The notes under the pieces were generated by a model. It worked only from the letters and a program-made list of their open reading frames with translations, did not search any database and had not been told where the DNA came from. DNA of 64,000 bases from Streptomyces sp. NBC_00249 (GTDB lineage Bacteria; Actinomycetota; Actinomycetes; Streptomycetales; Streptomycetaceae). The translations under genes were made by a program, and so were the position numbers. Shown piece by piece: positions 38,905-47,614 of the stretch (position 1 is its first letter; each line of letters starts with the position of its first letter). The stretch is from positions 248,001 to 312,000 of the forward strand of contig NZ_JAPEMV010000005.1 of assembly GCF_026342355.1 (NCBI RefSeq), written 5' to 3'.

Positions 38905-38934
38905 AAAGGCGCAGCCCGACGGGGCCGCGCCTTT
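38905..38934 (-). terminator. Hairpin after the HGxxPAAW gene
   Basis: AAAGGCGC and GCGCCTTT form an eight-base inverted repeat around a 14-base GC-rich loop, just before the DUF2752 gene and 41 bases after the HGxxPAAW stop. Confidence 0.45.
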
Positions 38935-38975
38935 CGAACCGCGTCCCGCGCACGGCGGGACCACGGGAACCGCGC

Positions 38976-39227
38976 TCAGACCTTGGCGGGAACCCGGTTG
39001 GCGGCGATGACCTCGGCGAGGTCACGGTGGGTGGCCTTCGGCGCGCCCATGCCCGCGGCCCGCATCGCCATGCCGACGACACCGCCGAGCACGACCACGA
39101 CGAGGCCGGCCCAGAACCCGATCGGGTTCGCCAGCACCATGAAGGCACCGGAGACGCAGAAACCGATGAAGGCGATGACGACACCGGTCCAGGCGGCCGG
39201 GGTGTGTCCGTGGCTCGTGCCCGCCAT
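38976..39227 (-). CDS. HGxxPAAW-motif small membrane protein
   Basis: An 83-aa protein with the family motif HGHTPAAW near the N-terminus and two membrane segments (VVIAFIGFCVSGAFMVL and FWAGLVVVVLGGVVGMAM). The ATG at 39227 is chosen because GAGGAG lies at perfect spacing; the longer frame upstream has no such site. Members of this family sit beside trpE and trpC in actinobacteria. Function is unknown. Confidence 0.87.
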   Translation of the reverse strand: MAGTSHGHTPAAWTGVVIAFIGFCVSGAFMVLANPIGFWAGLVVVVLGGVVGMAMRAAGMGAPKATHRDLAEVIAANRVPAKV

Positions 39228-39332
39228 GAGTTGCTCCTCGTTGCTCTGTCGCGCGTGCTGTGTCGCACGCTCGGTCTCATTGTCCCGCACCGGGCGGCGG
39301 GATCGTGCAGTGGGTGGGGTGTTCGCCCGCCC

Positions 39333-39962
39333 TCAGCGGGTGGGGTCCTCGCCCCGGTCCAGAGCCTTCCACAGGTCCTCCGGCCGGTCCGGGTCCACCG
39401 CCGCGGGCCTGCGGGTACGGGGGCTGCCGTCCCGTTCGTAGCGGCCGCCCATGGCGGGCCAGCTCCGGCCGAAGCGCAGCGCCAGCAGCCCGGCGAGCAG
39501 GATGAGCACGGCGCCCGAGGCCGTGACGTACGGCCACGCCGTATGGCTGAGCTCGACCACCCGGGCGGCGGTGTCGGCGGTCGCCGTGGCGGCCCGCTCG
39601 TCCAGCGCCCGGCGGTCGTCGGCGGCGGCCACCGCGGCCAGGGCCGCGCCCAGACCGCTCAGCGCCAGCAGCCCGGACACCAGCAGCCGGCTGCGGCCGC
39701 GTACGGCGAACACCGCGACCAGGGCCGCGAGTCCCACGATCGCCAGGGCGGCGGGCAGGCCCGTGACGGCCCGGCCGTCGGCGGTCAGCGGGAGCGAGCC
39801 GCCGCCGACGGCGGCGCTGCCCCGCGCCCAGACCCGGCCGGAGGCCAGCAGGACGACGGTGGCACCGAGCGCGCCGAGCAGCAGGGCGACGGCCACGCTG
39901 CGCCGGCCGCCGCCGCTCTCGGCGGCCTCGGCTTCGTTTCGGGGGTGGGGTACGGCACTCAC
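39333..39962 (-). CDS. TIGR02234-family (Trp-region) membrane protein
   Basis: A 209-aa protein with four membrane segments (VAVALLLGALGATVVLLAS, ALAIVGLAALVAVFAV, LLVSGLLALSGLGAALAA and TASGAVLILLAGLLALRF) and a polar, Arg/Pro/Asp-rich C-terminus. It matches the actinobacterial membrane family found beside trpE. GTG starts at 39962 and 39971 are both possible; I prefer 39962 because GGGG precedes it at a usable distance. It begins 24 bases past the trpE stop, so it is likely co-transcribed. Confidence 0.85.
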   Translation of the reverse strand: MSAVPHPRNEAEAAESGGGRRSVAVALLLGALGATVVLLASGRVWARGSAAVGGGSLPLTADGRAVTGLPAALAIVGLAALVAVFAVRGRSRLLVSGLLALSGLGAALAAVAAADDRRALDERAATATADTAARVVELSHTAWPYVTASGAVLILLAGLLALRFGRSWPAMGGRYERDGSPRTRRPAAVDPDRPEDLWKALDRGEDPTR

Positions 39963-39985
39963 GTACCCCACTATCCCCTACGCCC

Positions 39986-41476
<1,491 letters not shown>

Positions 41477-41496
41477 GGGGCGGAAACCCTACCTAC

Positions 41497-41853
41497 CTAG
41501 TCGGCTGCGCTGATCAGGACATCGGCGTCGAAGCAGGTACGGGCCCCCGTGTGGCAGGCGGCGCCGACCTGGTCGACCTTGACGAGCACGGTGTCGGCGT
41601 CGCAGTCGAGCGCGACGGACTTCACGTGCTGGAAGTGGCCGGAGGTGTCCCCCTTGACCCAGTACTCCTGACGGCTGCGCGACCAGTACGTGCAACGGCC
41701 GGTGGTCAGGGTGCGGTGCAGGGCCTCGTCGTCCATCCAGCCGAGCATCAGCACCTCACCGGTGTCGTACTGCTGGGCGATGGCCGGAACCAGGCCGTCC
41801 GGGGAGCGCTTGAGGCGGGCGGCGACGGCGGGATCGAGGGAGGACGTACTCAT
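41497..41853 (-). CDS. hisI: Phosphoribosyl-AMP cyclohydrolase
   Basis: A 118-aa enzyme opening the adenine ring of PR-AMP in histidine synthesis. Family features include VLMLGWMDDEALHRTL, YWSRSRQEYWVKGDTSG, the Mg-binding DCDADTVLVKVDQ and the Zn-binding residues in ACHTGARTCF. ATG at 41853; an ATG three codons upstream is possible, and neither has a clear ribosome site. It is separated from the main his operon and leads trpE. Confidence 0.95.
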   Translation of the reverse strand: MSTSSLDPAVAARLKRSPDGLVPAIAQQYDTGEVLMLGWMDDEALHRTLTTGRCTYWSRSRQEYWVKGDTSGHFQHVKSVALDCDADTVLVKVDQVGAACHTGARTCFDADVLISAAD

Positions 41854-41946
41854 GGGTGCCATTGTGCCGCGAGATGGGGGCGGGTACGGATCACTGTCCG
41901 CCTGATGGGCAGGCAGATGGGCCCGCCCGGCCGTACGCTTGCGGGC

Positions 41947-42579
41947 ATGTCTACCCATGCGAAGCGTGAACGCCTGCTGCTGGCCGACCTGTTGGAAGCG
42001 GTGGGGCCGGAGGCGCCGACGCTGTGCGACGGCTGGACCGCGCGGGAGCTGGCGGCGCACGTCGTCGTGCGGGAACGGCGGCCGGACGCGGCGGGCGGTC
42101 TGCTGCTGAACGTGCTCAAGGGGCGGCTGGACGCGGCGATGGCCGAGTACACGGCCAAGCCGTACGAGGAACTGGTCCAGCTGATCAGGACCGGGCCGCC
42201 GAAGCTGTCGGTGTACGCGCTGAAGCAGATCGACGAGGCGGCGAACGCGGTGGAGTTCTACGTCCACGCGGAGGACGTGCGGAGGGCGCAGCCGGACTGG
42301 TCGCCGCGGGAGCTGGACCGGGTGTTCTCGGACGCGCTGTGGTCCCGGCTGGAGAAGCTGGCCCGGCTGACGGGCCGCCGCTCGCCGGTGGGCCTGGTCC
42401 TGCGCCGCCCGGACGGCCGCACGGCGGTCGCCCACAAGGGCACCCCGGTGGTGACGGTCACGGGCGAACCGGGCGAACTGACCCTGTTCTGCTTCGGCCG
42501 CCAGGCCGCTGCCGCGGTGGAACTGGACGGCTCGAAGGAAGCCATCACCAGCCTGACGGGCGCGCGCCTGGGCATCTAG
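41947..42579 (+). CDS. TIGR03085-family metal-binding protein (maleylpyruvate isomerase-like/DinB fold)
   Basis: A 210-aa protein of the actinobacterial TIGR03085 family. The N-terminal four-helix DinB-like region has LCDGWTARELAAHVVVRER, with the conserved His as a metal ligand candidate, and a second His in EFYVHAEDVRRAQP. The C-terminal domain is a small beta-rich unit (VVTVTGEPGELTLFCFGRQ). Related proteins are mycothiol-dependent enzymes, but this one has no proven activity. It is divergent from hisI across 93 bases. Confidence 0.87.
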   Translation: MSTHAKRERLLLADLLEAVGPEAPTLCDGWTARELAAHVVVRERRPDAAGGLLLNVLKGRLDAAMAEYTAKPYEELVQLIRTGPPKLSVYALKQIDEAANAVEFYVHAEDVRRAQPDWSPRELDRVFSDALWSRLEKLARLTGRRSPVGLVLRRPDGRTAVAHKGTPVVTVTGEPGELTLFCFGRQAAAAVELDGSKEAITSLTGARLGI

Positions 42580-42631
42580 CCGCTGCCGCTGCCCTGGCCG
42601 GGCGGGGTCGGGGACGGGGTCTGCCCGGGCC

Positions 42632-42773
42632 GGGGTCGGGGACGGGGTGGGGTGCCGTCCGGGATAGGCATGATTTATGGCGCCCGTTCCGCAGCTCCGT
42701 CGGTGCGGCGGTACCGCGCGCCAACACATCACGTTTTACATCCCGGACGACACCCCACCCCGTCCCCGACCCC
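42632..42773. repeat. 34-bp inverted repeat pair flanking 74 bases
   Basis: The left arm 42632-42665 and the right arm 42740-42773 are inverted copies that match at 33 of 34 positions (GGGGTCGGGGACGGGG at the outer end, GTCCGGGAT at the inner). The 74-base centre is partly self-complementary (TGGCGC against GCGCCA). A short direct copy of GGGGTCGGGGACGGGG also lies at 42605-42620. There is no transposase. It could be a small mobile-element remnant or a transcript-end structure for the TIGR03085 gene. Confidence 0.65.
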
Positions 42774-42840
42774 TCACGTCGAATCCAGCCCCGCCGGCGT
42801 TTGAGGCGCGGGGTCTGGGGCGGAGCCCCAGGGGTTTGAG
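42774..42840. repeat. Interspersed Streptomyces-type intergenic repeat
   Basis: This stretch contains CCAGCCCCGCCGGCGTTTGA followed by a hairpin, CTGGGGC-GGA-GCCCCAG (42815-42831). From memory the same wording recurs between genes in many Streptomyces genomes, usually near gene ends. Only one copy is in this window, so the repeat nature is from knowledge rather than from this sequence. The remainder of the 372-bp gap up to hisF (42841-42951) holds no gene. Confidence 0.5.
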
Positions 42841-42951
42841 CCGCGCCGGCTCTGAGGCGGGAACGGTGGAAGGGCGGGTAGGGGACCAGCCCCGCGCAGC
42901 GGGACACGTCCGGTACCGCCCGGGCGGGGGCCGGGGCCGCCCGGGCAGGGG

Positions 42952-43707
42952 TCAGCGGACCGGGTGGCCCGCTTCGCGAAGGGTGGCTTTGACCTCGGAG
43001 ATGCGCAGGTCGCCGAAGTGGAACACCGAGGCGGCCAGAACCGCATCCGCCCCCGCAGCAATGGCCGGCGCGAAGTGCTCCAGCCGCCCGGCGCCGCCGG
43101 AAGCGATCACCGGCACGGTGACGTGCTTGCGGACGGCCGCGATCATCTCGGTGTCGTAGCCGTCCTTCGTCCCGTCGGCGTCCATCGAGTTCAGCAGGAT
43201 CTCCCCGGCGCCCAGCTCGGCGGCCCGGTGCGCCCATTCGACGGCGTCGATGCCGGTGCCCTGGCGGCCGCCGTGGGTGGTGACCTCGAAGGAGCCGCCG
43301 GCGGTGCGGCGCGCGTCGACCGACAGGACCAGGACCTGACGGCCGAAGCGCTCGGCGATCTCCTGGATCAGTTCGGGGCGGGCGATGGCGGCCGTGTTGA
43401 CGCCCACCTTGTCCGCGCCGGCCCGCAGCAGCTTGTCCACGTCGTCGGCGGTGCGTACGCCGCCGCCCACGGTCAGCGGGATGAAGACCTGCTCGGCGGT
43501 GCGCCGGACCACGTCGTAGGTGGTCTCGCGGTTGCCGGAGGAGGCGGTGATGTCGAGGAAGGTCAGCTCGTCGGCGCCTTCGGCGTCGTACAGCTTGGCC
43601 ATCTCCACCGGGTCGCCGGCGTCGCGCAGGTTCTGGAAGTTGACGCCCTTGACGACCCGGCCGTTGTCCACGTCCAGGCAGGGGATCACGCGTACGGCGA
43701 GGCTCAT
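42952..43707 (-). CDS. hisF: Imidazole glycerol phosphate synthase cyclase subunit
   Basis: A 251-aa (beta-alpha)8 barrel that uses ammonia from HisH to convert PRFAR to IGP and AICAR. The catalytic Asp residues are in IPCLDVDNGRVVKG and LVLSVDARRT; the phosphate sites are in LTVGGGVRTADDV and IASGGAGRLEH. Its start overlaps the ridA stop by four bases. It ends the his operon. Confidence 0.97.
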   Translation of the reverse strand: MSLAVRVIPCLDVDNGRVVKGVNFQNLRDAGDPVEMAKLYDAEGADELTFLDITASSGNRETTYDVVRRTAEQVFIPLTVGGGVRTADDVDKLLRAGADKVGVNTAAIARPELIQEIAERFGRQVLVLSVDARRTAGGSFEVTTHGGRQGTGIDAVEWAHRAAELGAGEILLNSMDADGTKDGYDTEMIAAVRKHVTVPVIASGGAGRLEHFAPAIAAGADAVLAASVFHFGDLRISEVKATLREAGHPVR

Positions 43708-44090
43708 GCCGCACCTCCGTACGCTTCGACCTCGACCTCGACGACCATGCTGGGGTCGACGAAGCCCGAGACGATGATCATGGATGCGGCGGGGCGGACC
43801 GCGTCGAAGAGTTCCTTGTGGGCGCGGCCCACCTCGTCCACGTCCCGGGCGTGGGTGAGGTACATCCGGGTGCGGACCACGTGCTCGGGGCCGAGGCCGG
43901 CCTGGGCGAGGGCCTTGAAGGCGACGCCGAAGGCACCGATGGCCTGGTCGTACGGGCCGTTGGCGTCGGCCGCGGTGCAGCCGGAGACCAGGACGAGGCC
44001 GTTCGGGAGCTGGACGGCGCGGGAGTAGCCGATGACGTCCTCGTAGGCGCCTCCGGAGGAGATGCGGCGCACCTCGGAAGTGCTGCTCAT
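43704..44090 (-). CDS. RidA-family (YjgF/UK114) protein
   Basis: A 128-aa Rid-family protein, presumably hydrolysing reactive enamine/imine intermediates or acting in a related role. Typical segments are YSRAVQLPNGLVLVSGCTAAD, the GPYDQAIGAFGVAFKALAQAG helix and VVRTRMYLTHARDVDEV. The usual Rid arginine appears in VVRTRMY. Overlaps of four bases with both hisA and hisF place it inside the his operon, as is usual in Streptomyces. Its exact substrate is unknown. Confidence 0.9.
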   Translation of the reverse strand: MSSTSEVRRISSGGAYEDVIGYSRAVQLPNGLVLVSGCTAADANGPYDQAIGAFGVAFKALAQAGLGPEHVVRTRMYLTHARDVDEVGRAHKELFDAVRPAASMIIVSGFVDPSMVVEVEVEAYGGAA

Positions 44091-44815
44091 GCGGAGACCA
44101 CCTTCAGGGCTTCTTCCAGGGTGAAGGCCTTGGCGTACAGGGCCTTGCCGACGATCGCGCCTTCGACGCCCTGCGGTACGAGCGCGGAGAGCGCGCGCAG
44201 GTCGTCGAGGCTGGAGATGCCGCCGGAGGCGACGACGGGCCGGTCGGTGGCGGCGCAGACGTTCTTCAGCAGCTCCAGGTTGGGGCCGGTGAGGGTGCCG
44301 TCCTTGCCGATGTCGGTGACGACGTACCGGGCGCAGCCCTCGGAGTCCAGGCGGGCGAGGGTCTCGTAGAGGTCGCCGCCCTCGCTGGTCCAGCCGCGGC
44401 CCTTGAGGGTGGTGCCGGTGACGTCGAGGCCGATGGCGATCTTGTCGCCGTGCTCGGCGATGGCCTTGGCGGCCCACTCGGGGGTCTCCAGGGCGGCGGT
44501 GCCGAGGTTGACGCGGGTGCAGCCGGTGGCGAGGGCCGCGGCGAGCGTGGCGTCGTCGCGGATGCCGCCGGACAGTTCGACCTTGATGTCCATGGCTCGG
44601 GTGATCTCGGCGACCAGGGCGCGGTTGTCGCCGGTGCCGAAGGCGGCGTCCAGGTCGACGAGGTGCAGCCATTCGGCGCCGGAGCGCTGCCAGGCGAGGG
44701 CCGCCTCCAGCGGGGAGCCGTAGGAGGTCTCGCTGCCGGAGACTCCGTGGACGAGGCGGACGGCCTGGCCGTCGCGGACGTCGACGGCGGGGAGCAGTTC
44801 GAGTGTCTTCGGCAT
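44087..44815 (-). CDS. priA: Bifunctional phosphoribosyl isomerase (HisA/TrpF)
   Basis: A 242-aa barrel isomerase. It shows the N-terminal catalytic Asp in LLPAVDVRDGQAVRLV, a second acidic site in VVTDIGKDGTLTGPN, and phosphate sites VELSGGIRDDATL and VVASGGISSLDDL. In actinobacteria this protein catalyses both the HisA and the TrpF steps; no trpF gene is in the trp clusters here, which agrees. The start overlaps the hisH stop by one base (TGATG) and the stop overlaps ridA. Confidence 0.95.
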   Translation of the reverse strand: MPKTLELLPAVDVRDGQAVRLVHGVSGSETSYGSPLEAALAWQRSGAEWLHLVDLDAAFGTGDNRALVAEITRAMDIKVELSGGIRDDATLAAALATGCTRVNLGTAALETPEWAAKAIAEHGDKIAIGLDVTGTTLKGRGWTSEGGDLYETLARLDSEGCARYVVTDIGKDGTLTGPNLELLKNVCAATDRPVVASGGISSLDDLRALSALVPQGVEGAIVGKALYAKAFTLEEALKVVSA

Positions 44816-45474
44816 CAGAGGGTCTCGATCCAGTTGGTGAGCAGCTGGGCGCCGGTGTCACCGGACTTCTCGGGGTGGAACTGGGTGGCCCACAGGGCGC
44901 GGTTCTCCACGGCGGCGACGAAGGGCTCGCCGTGGGTGGCCCAGGTGACGCGGGGGGCGCGGATGGCCGGGTTGGTGACTTCCAGGTTCCATTCGTGCGC
45001 CGCGTAGGAGTGCACGAAGTAGAAGCGGGCGTCGGCGTCGAGGCCGGCGAAGGCCTGGCTGTCGGCGGGGGCGTCGACCGTGTTCCAGCCCATGTGGGGG
45101 ACGACGGGGGCCTTGAGCGGGCCGACGGTGCCGGGCCATTCGTCGAGGCCCTCGGTCTCCACGCCGTGTTCGATGCCGCGCTCGAAGAGGATCTGCATGC
45201 CGACGCAGATGCCCATGACGGGGCGGCCGCCGGAGAGCCTGCGGCCGATGATCCAGTCGCCGCGGGCCTCCTTGAGGCCCTTCATGCAGGCGGAGAAGGC
45301 GCCGACGCCGGGGACGAGGAGTCCGTCGGCGTCCATGGCCTTGTCGTAGTCGCGGGTGATCTCCACGTCTGCGCCGACGCGAGCCAGGGCCCGCTCTGCG
45401 GAGCGGACGTTGCCGAAGCCGTAGTCGAAAACCACGACCTTCTTGGTCGGTCTGGCGGGACTAGAAGCGCTCAT
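44815..45474 (-). CDS. hisH: Imidazole glycerol phosphate synthase glutaminase subunit
   Basis: A 219-aa class I glutamine amidotransferase delivering ammonia to HisF. The nucleophile Cys is in PVMGICVGMQILFE; the His-Glu pair is in ATQFHPEKSG. The family N-terminus VVVFDYGFGNVRS and the PHMGWN motif are intact. The ATG at 45474 has AAGGAGG at good spacing, and this ribosome site ends only a few bases from the inserted TnpB element. The insertion separates it from its upstream operon partners. Confidence 0.96.
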   Translation of the reverse strand: MSASSPARPTKKVVVFDYGFGNVRSAERALARVGADVEITRDYDKAMDADGLLVPGVGAFSACMKGLKEARGDWIIGRRLSGGRPVMGICVGMQILFERGIEHGVETEGLDEWPGTVGPLKAPVVPHMGWNTVDAPADSQAFAGLDADARFYFVHSYAAHEWNLEVTNPAIRAPRVTWATHGEPFVAAVENRALWATQFHPEKSGDTGAQLLTNWIETL

Positions 45475-45619
45475 CCCAACCTCCTTGCGTGAAAACTCCC
45501 GGCTTCAGCCGGGTAGGGAACGCGTCCACGGCTCGGGATCGCGCCCAGGCGCGGTGCCGTTGCGTGAAGCCGTGACCTGTACTTGTGTTCGGATCGTGAC
45601 CGACCCTAGCGTCCGGGGC

Positions 45620-46837
45620 GTGGGAACTTCTTCTCTGGTGAAGCGGGCGTTCAAGTACCGCTTCTATCCGACCGACGCGCAGGCAGCCGAGCTGTCGCGG
45701 ACGTTCGGGTGTGTACGGAAGGTCTACAACCTGGCCCTGGCCGCCCGCGCGGATGCTTGGACCCGCCAGGAGCCTATGGGGTACGGGCAGACGTCGGCGC
45801 TTCTCACCGCGTGGAAGCGGACCGAGGAGCTGGCGTATCTGGCTGAGGTGTCCTCGGTGCCGTTGCAGCAGGCACTGCGGCATCTGCAGAGTGCGTTCGC
45901 GGGGTTCTGGGGAAAGCGGGCGAAGTACCCCCGCTTCAAGTCGAAGCGGAAGTCCCGGGCCTCGGCCGAGTACACGCGCAGCGCGTTCCGCTACGCCGAC
46001 GGCCACCTGACGCTCGCGAAGATGGCCGAGTCGTTGGATGTCGTGTGGTCGCGCTCCCTCCCGCCTGGGGCGACACCGAGCACCGTGACGGTCTCCCGGG
46101 ACAGTGCCGGGCGCTGGTTCGTGTCCCTTCTGTGCGAGGACACCCCTGCCCCGATGCCCGCCACCACGAACGCGGTGGGCATCGACGCCGGACTGACCGT
46201 GCTGGTCACCCTCTCCACCGGCGAGAAGATCCCCAACCCCCGGCATGAGCGCAGGGACCGCGACCGGCTGGCGCGTGCGCAAAGGGCGCTGGCCCGGAAG
46301 GAAAAGGGCAGCAGGAACCGAGCCAAGGCCCGCACCCGAGTGGCCCGGATCCACGCCCGGATCACCGACCGCCGCCGGGATCACCTGCAAAAACTCACGA
46401 CTCGACTCGTGCGCGAAAACCAAACGCTCGTGATCGAGGACCTCACCGTCAAGAACTTGCTCAGGAATCACACGCTCGCCCGGGCCATCTGCGATGCGGG
46501 CTGGCGTGAGCTGCGCTCCATGCTGGAGTACAAGACGGCCTGGTACGGACGCGAGCTGATCACCATCGATCGGTGGTTCCCCAGCACACGCCTGTGCTCG
46601 GCCTGCGGGATCGTGGCCGACACGATGCCACTGCACGTCCGCGAGTGGACGTGCGGGAACTGTGGGACGACCCACGACCGGGATGGGAACGCCGCCGTGA
46701 ATCTTCTGGCCGCCGGGCTGGCGGTTGCTGCCTGTGGAACGGGTGTAAGACCTCATCGGGAGTCCTCCTCTCGGTCGGGGCAGTCCGTGGTGAAGCAGGA
46801 AACCCCACCCGTGAGGGTGGGGCTTCCCTCCCGCTAG
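45620..46837 (+). CDS. tnpB: TnpB, IS605-family RNA-guided endonuclease (transposase OrfB)
   Basis: A 405-aa TnpB. The N-terminal helix-turn-helix region begins KRAFKYRFYPTDAQAAEL. All three RuvC acidic residues are present: Asp in VGIDAGLTVLVTLS, Glu in LVIEDLTVKNLL and Asp in THDRDGNAAVN. The zinc finger CSAC...CGNC lies between the last two. It therefore looks active. The GTG at 45620 is used here; another GTG at 45638 (VKRAFKYRF) fits the usual family start better by alignment, and neither has a good ribosome site. The stop lies in the loop of the last hairpin. Confidence 0.88.
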   Translation: MGTSSLVKRAFKYRFYPTDAQAAELSRTFGCVRKVYNLALAARADAWTRQEPMGYGQTSALLTAWKRTEELAYLAEVSSVPLQQALRHLQSAFAGFWGKRAKYPRFKSKRKSRASAEYTRSAFRYADGHLTLAKMAESLDVVWSRSLPPGATPSTVTVSRDSAGRWFVSLLCEDTPAPMPATTNAVGIDAGLTVLVTLSTGEKIPNPRHERRDRDRLARAQRALARKEKGSRNRAKARTRVARIHARITDRRRDHLQKLTTRLVRENQTLVIEDLTVKNLLRNHTLARAICDAGWRELRSMLEYKTAWYGRELITIDRWFPSTRLCSACGIVADTMPLHVREWTCGNCGTTHDRDGNAAVNLLAAGLAVAACGTGVRPHRESSSRSGQSVVKQETPPVRVGLPSR

Positions 46838-46850
46838 GGAGGGAAGGAGG
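46741..46850 (+). ncRNA. Predicted omega RNA (right-end guide RNA) scaffold of the TnpB element
   Basis: In this family a guide RNA is transcribed from the 3' end of tnpB through the right end of the element. Here that zone holds two strong hairpins (8 bp with GTGA loop, 10 bp with GCTA loop) ending at 46846. The guide would then begin at the flanking DNA, around 46850, which is the end of the 55-aa gene. Boundaries are inferred, not visible. Confidence 0.35.
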
Positions 46851-47018
46851 TCAATCCCAGATTCCTTGGATTCGCAGGACTCCGGCGGCGAGGCACATCG
46901 CGGAGCCGAGGGCGAGCAGGATGATGACCGACTTGGGCATCTTCTGCTTCTGGAAGGAGTAGACGCCTCCGGCGAGGAACAGGCCGAGGACGATCAGGAT
47001 GGTGTTGAGGCCGTTCAC
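46851..47018 (-). CDS. 55-aa membrane protein of the his operon
   Basis: A 55-residue protein with two hydrophobic segments, NTILIVLGLFLAGGVYSFQ and SVIILLALGSAMCLAAGVL, joined by a basic KQKMPK loop. The GTG at 47018 begins two bases before the hisB stop ends upstream, so it is transcribed with hisB. In this window it is followed directly by the TnpB element. No function is known; its position suggests a conserved small companion of the his genes. Confidence 0.75.
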   Translation of the reverse strand: MNGLNTILIVLGLFLAGGVYSFQKQKMPKSVIILLALGSAMCLAAGVLRIQGIWD

Positions 47019-47020
47019 GG

Positions 47021-47614
47021 CTAGAGGGCGCCCTTCGTGGAGGGCAGGATCCCGGCGGCGCGGGGGTCGAACTCGGCGGCGTAGCGCAGGGCCCGGGCGA
47101 GGGCCTTGAACTGGCACTCCACGATGTGGTGGGCGTTGCGGCCGTACGGGACGTGGATGTGCAGGGCGATCTGGGCCTGCGCGACGAAGGACTCGAAGAT
47201 GTGCCGGGTCATCGTCGTGTCGTACTCGCCGATCATCGGCGCCATGTTCTCGGGCTCGGTGTGCACGAGGTAGGGGCGGCCGGAGAGGTCGACGGTGACC
47301 TGGGCGAGGGACTCGTCGAGCGGCACGGTGCAGTTGCCGAAGCGGTAGATGCCGACCTTGTCGCCGAGGGCCTGCTTGAAGGCGGCGCCGAGCGCGAGCG
47401 CGGTGTCCTCGATGGTGTGGTGGCTGTCGATGTGCAGGTCGCCGTCGGTCTTGACGGTGAGGTCGAAGAGGCCGTGGCGGCCGAGCTGGTCGAGCATGTG
47501 GTCGTAGAAGCCCACACCCGTCGACACGTCGACCTTGCCGGTGCCGTCGAGGTTTATCTCGACGAGGACCGAGGTCTCCTTCGTGGTGCGTTCGACCCGT
47601 CCGATGCGGCTCAT
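47021..47614 (-). CDS. hisB: Imidazoleglycerol-phosphate dehydratase
   Basis: A 197-aa dehydratase converting IGP to imidazole acetol phosphate. The paired metal-binding motifs DSHHTIED and NAHHIVECQFKALARAL are intact, along with GVGFYDHMLDQLGRHG. It is the monofunctional actinobacterial form, without the phosphatase domain of enteric HisB. The start overlaps the hisC stop by four bases. Confidence 0.97.
   Translation of the reverse strand: MSRIGRVERTTKETSVLVEINLDGTGKVDVSTGVGFYDHMLDQLGRHGLFDLTVKTDGDLHIDSHHTIEDTALALGAAFKQALGDKVGIYRFGNCTVPLDESLAQVTVDLSGRPYLVHTEPENMAPMIGEYDTTMTRHIFESFVAQAQIALHIHVPYGRNAHHIVECQFKALARALRYAAEFDPRAAGILPSTKGAL

Larger units (their letters stand above)
45486..46850 (+). 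mobile_element. Solitary IS200/IS605-type element (tnpB only) inserted in the his operon
   Basis: A block of about 1.36 kb with one tnpB gene and no tnpA. The left end carries a subterminal hairpin CCCGGC-TTCA-GCCGGG (45498-45513). The right end carries CCCCACCC-GTGA-GGGTGGGG (46803-46822) and CTTCCCTCCC-GCTA-GGGAGGGAAG (46823-46846). There are no long terminal inverted repeats or clear target duplications, as expected for this family. Exact ends are uncertain by several bases: the left flank is the hisH ribosome site and the right flank is the stop codon of the 55-aa gene. It is oriented against the his genes. Confidence 0.8.

Noticed and set aside
41477..41496. Possible trp leader peptide and attenuator before trpE
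   Set aside because: Only 20 bases separate hisI from trpE, with no Trp codons and no hairpin pair, so attenuation at this point is not supported.
42677..43159. Open frame across the inverted repeat and into the hisF end
   Set aside because: It is made of repeat sequence and runs antisense to hisF; no ribosome site or domain.
45498..45513. Hairpin near hisH considered as an operon terminator
   Set aside because: It lies inside the TnpB element at the expected subterminal left-end position and its stem is only six pairs.
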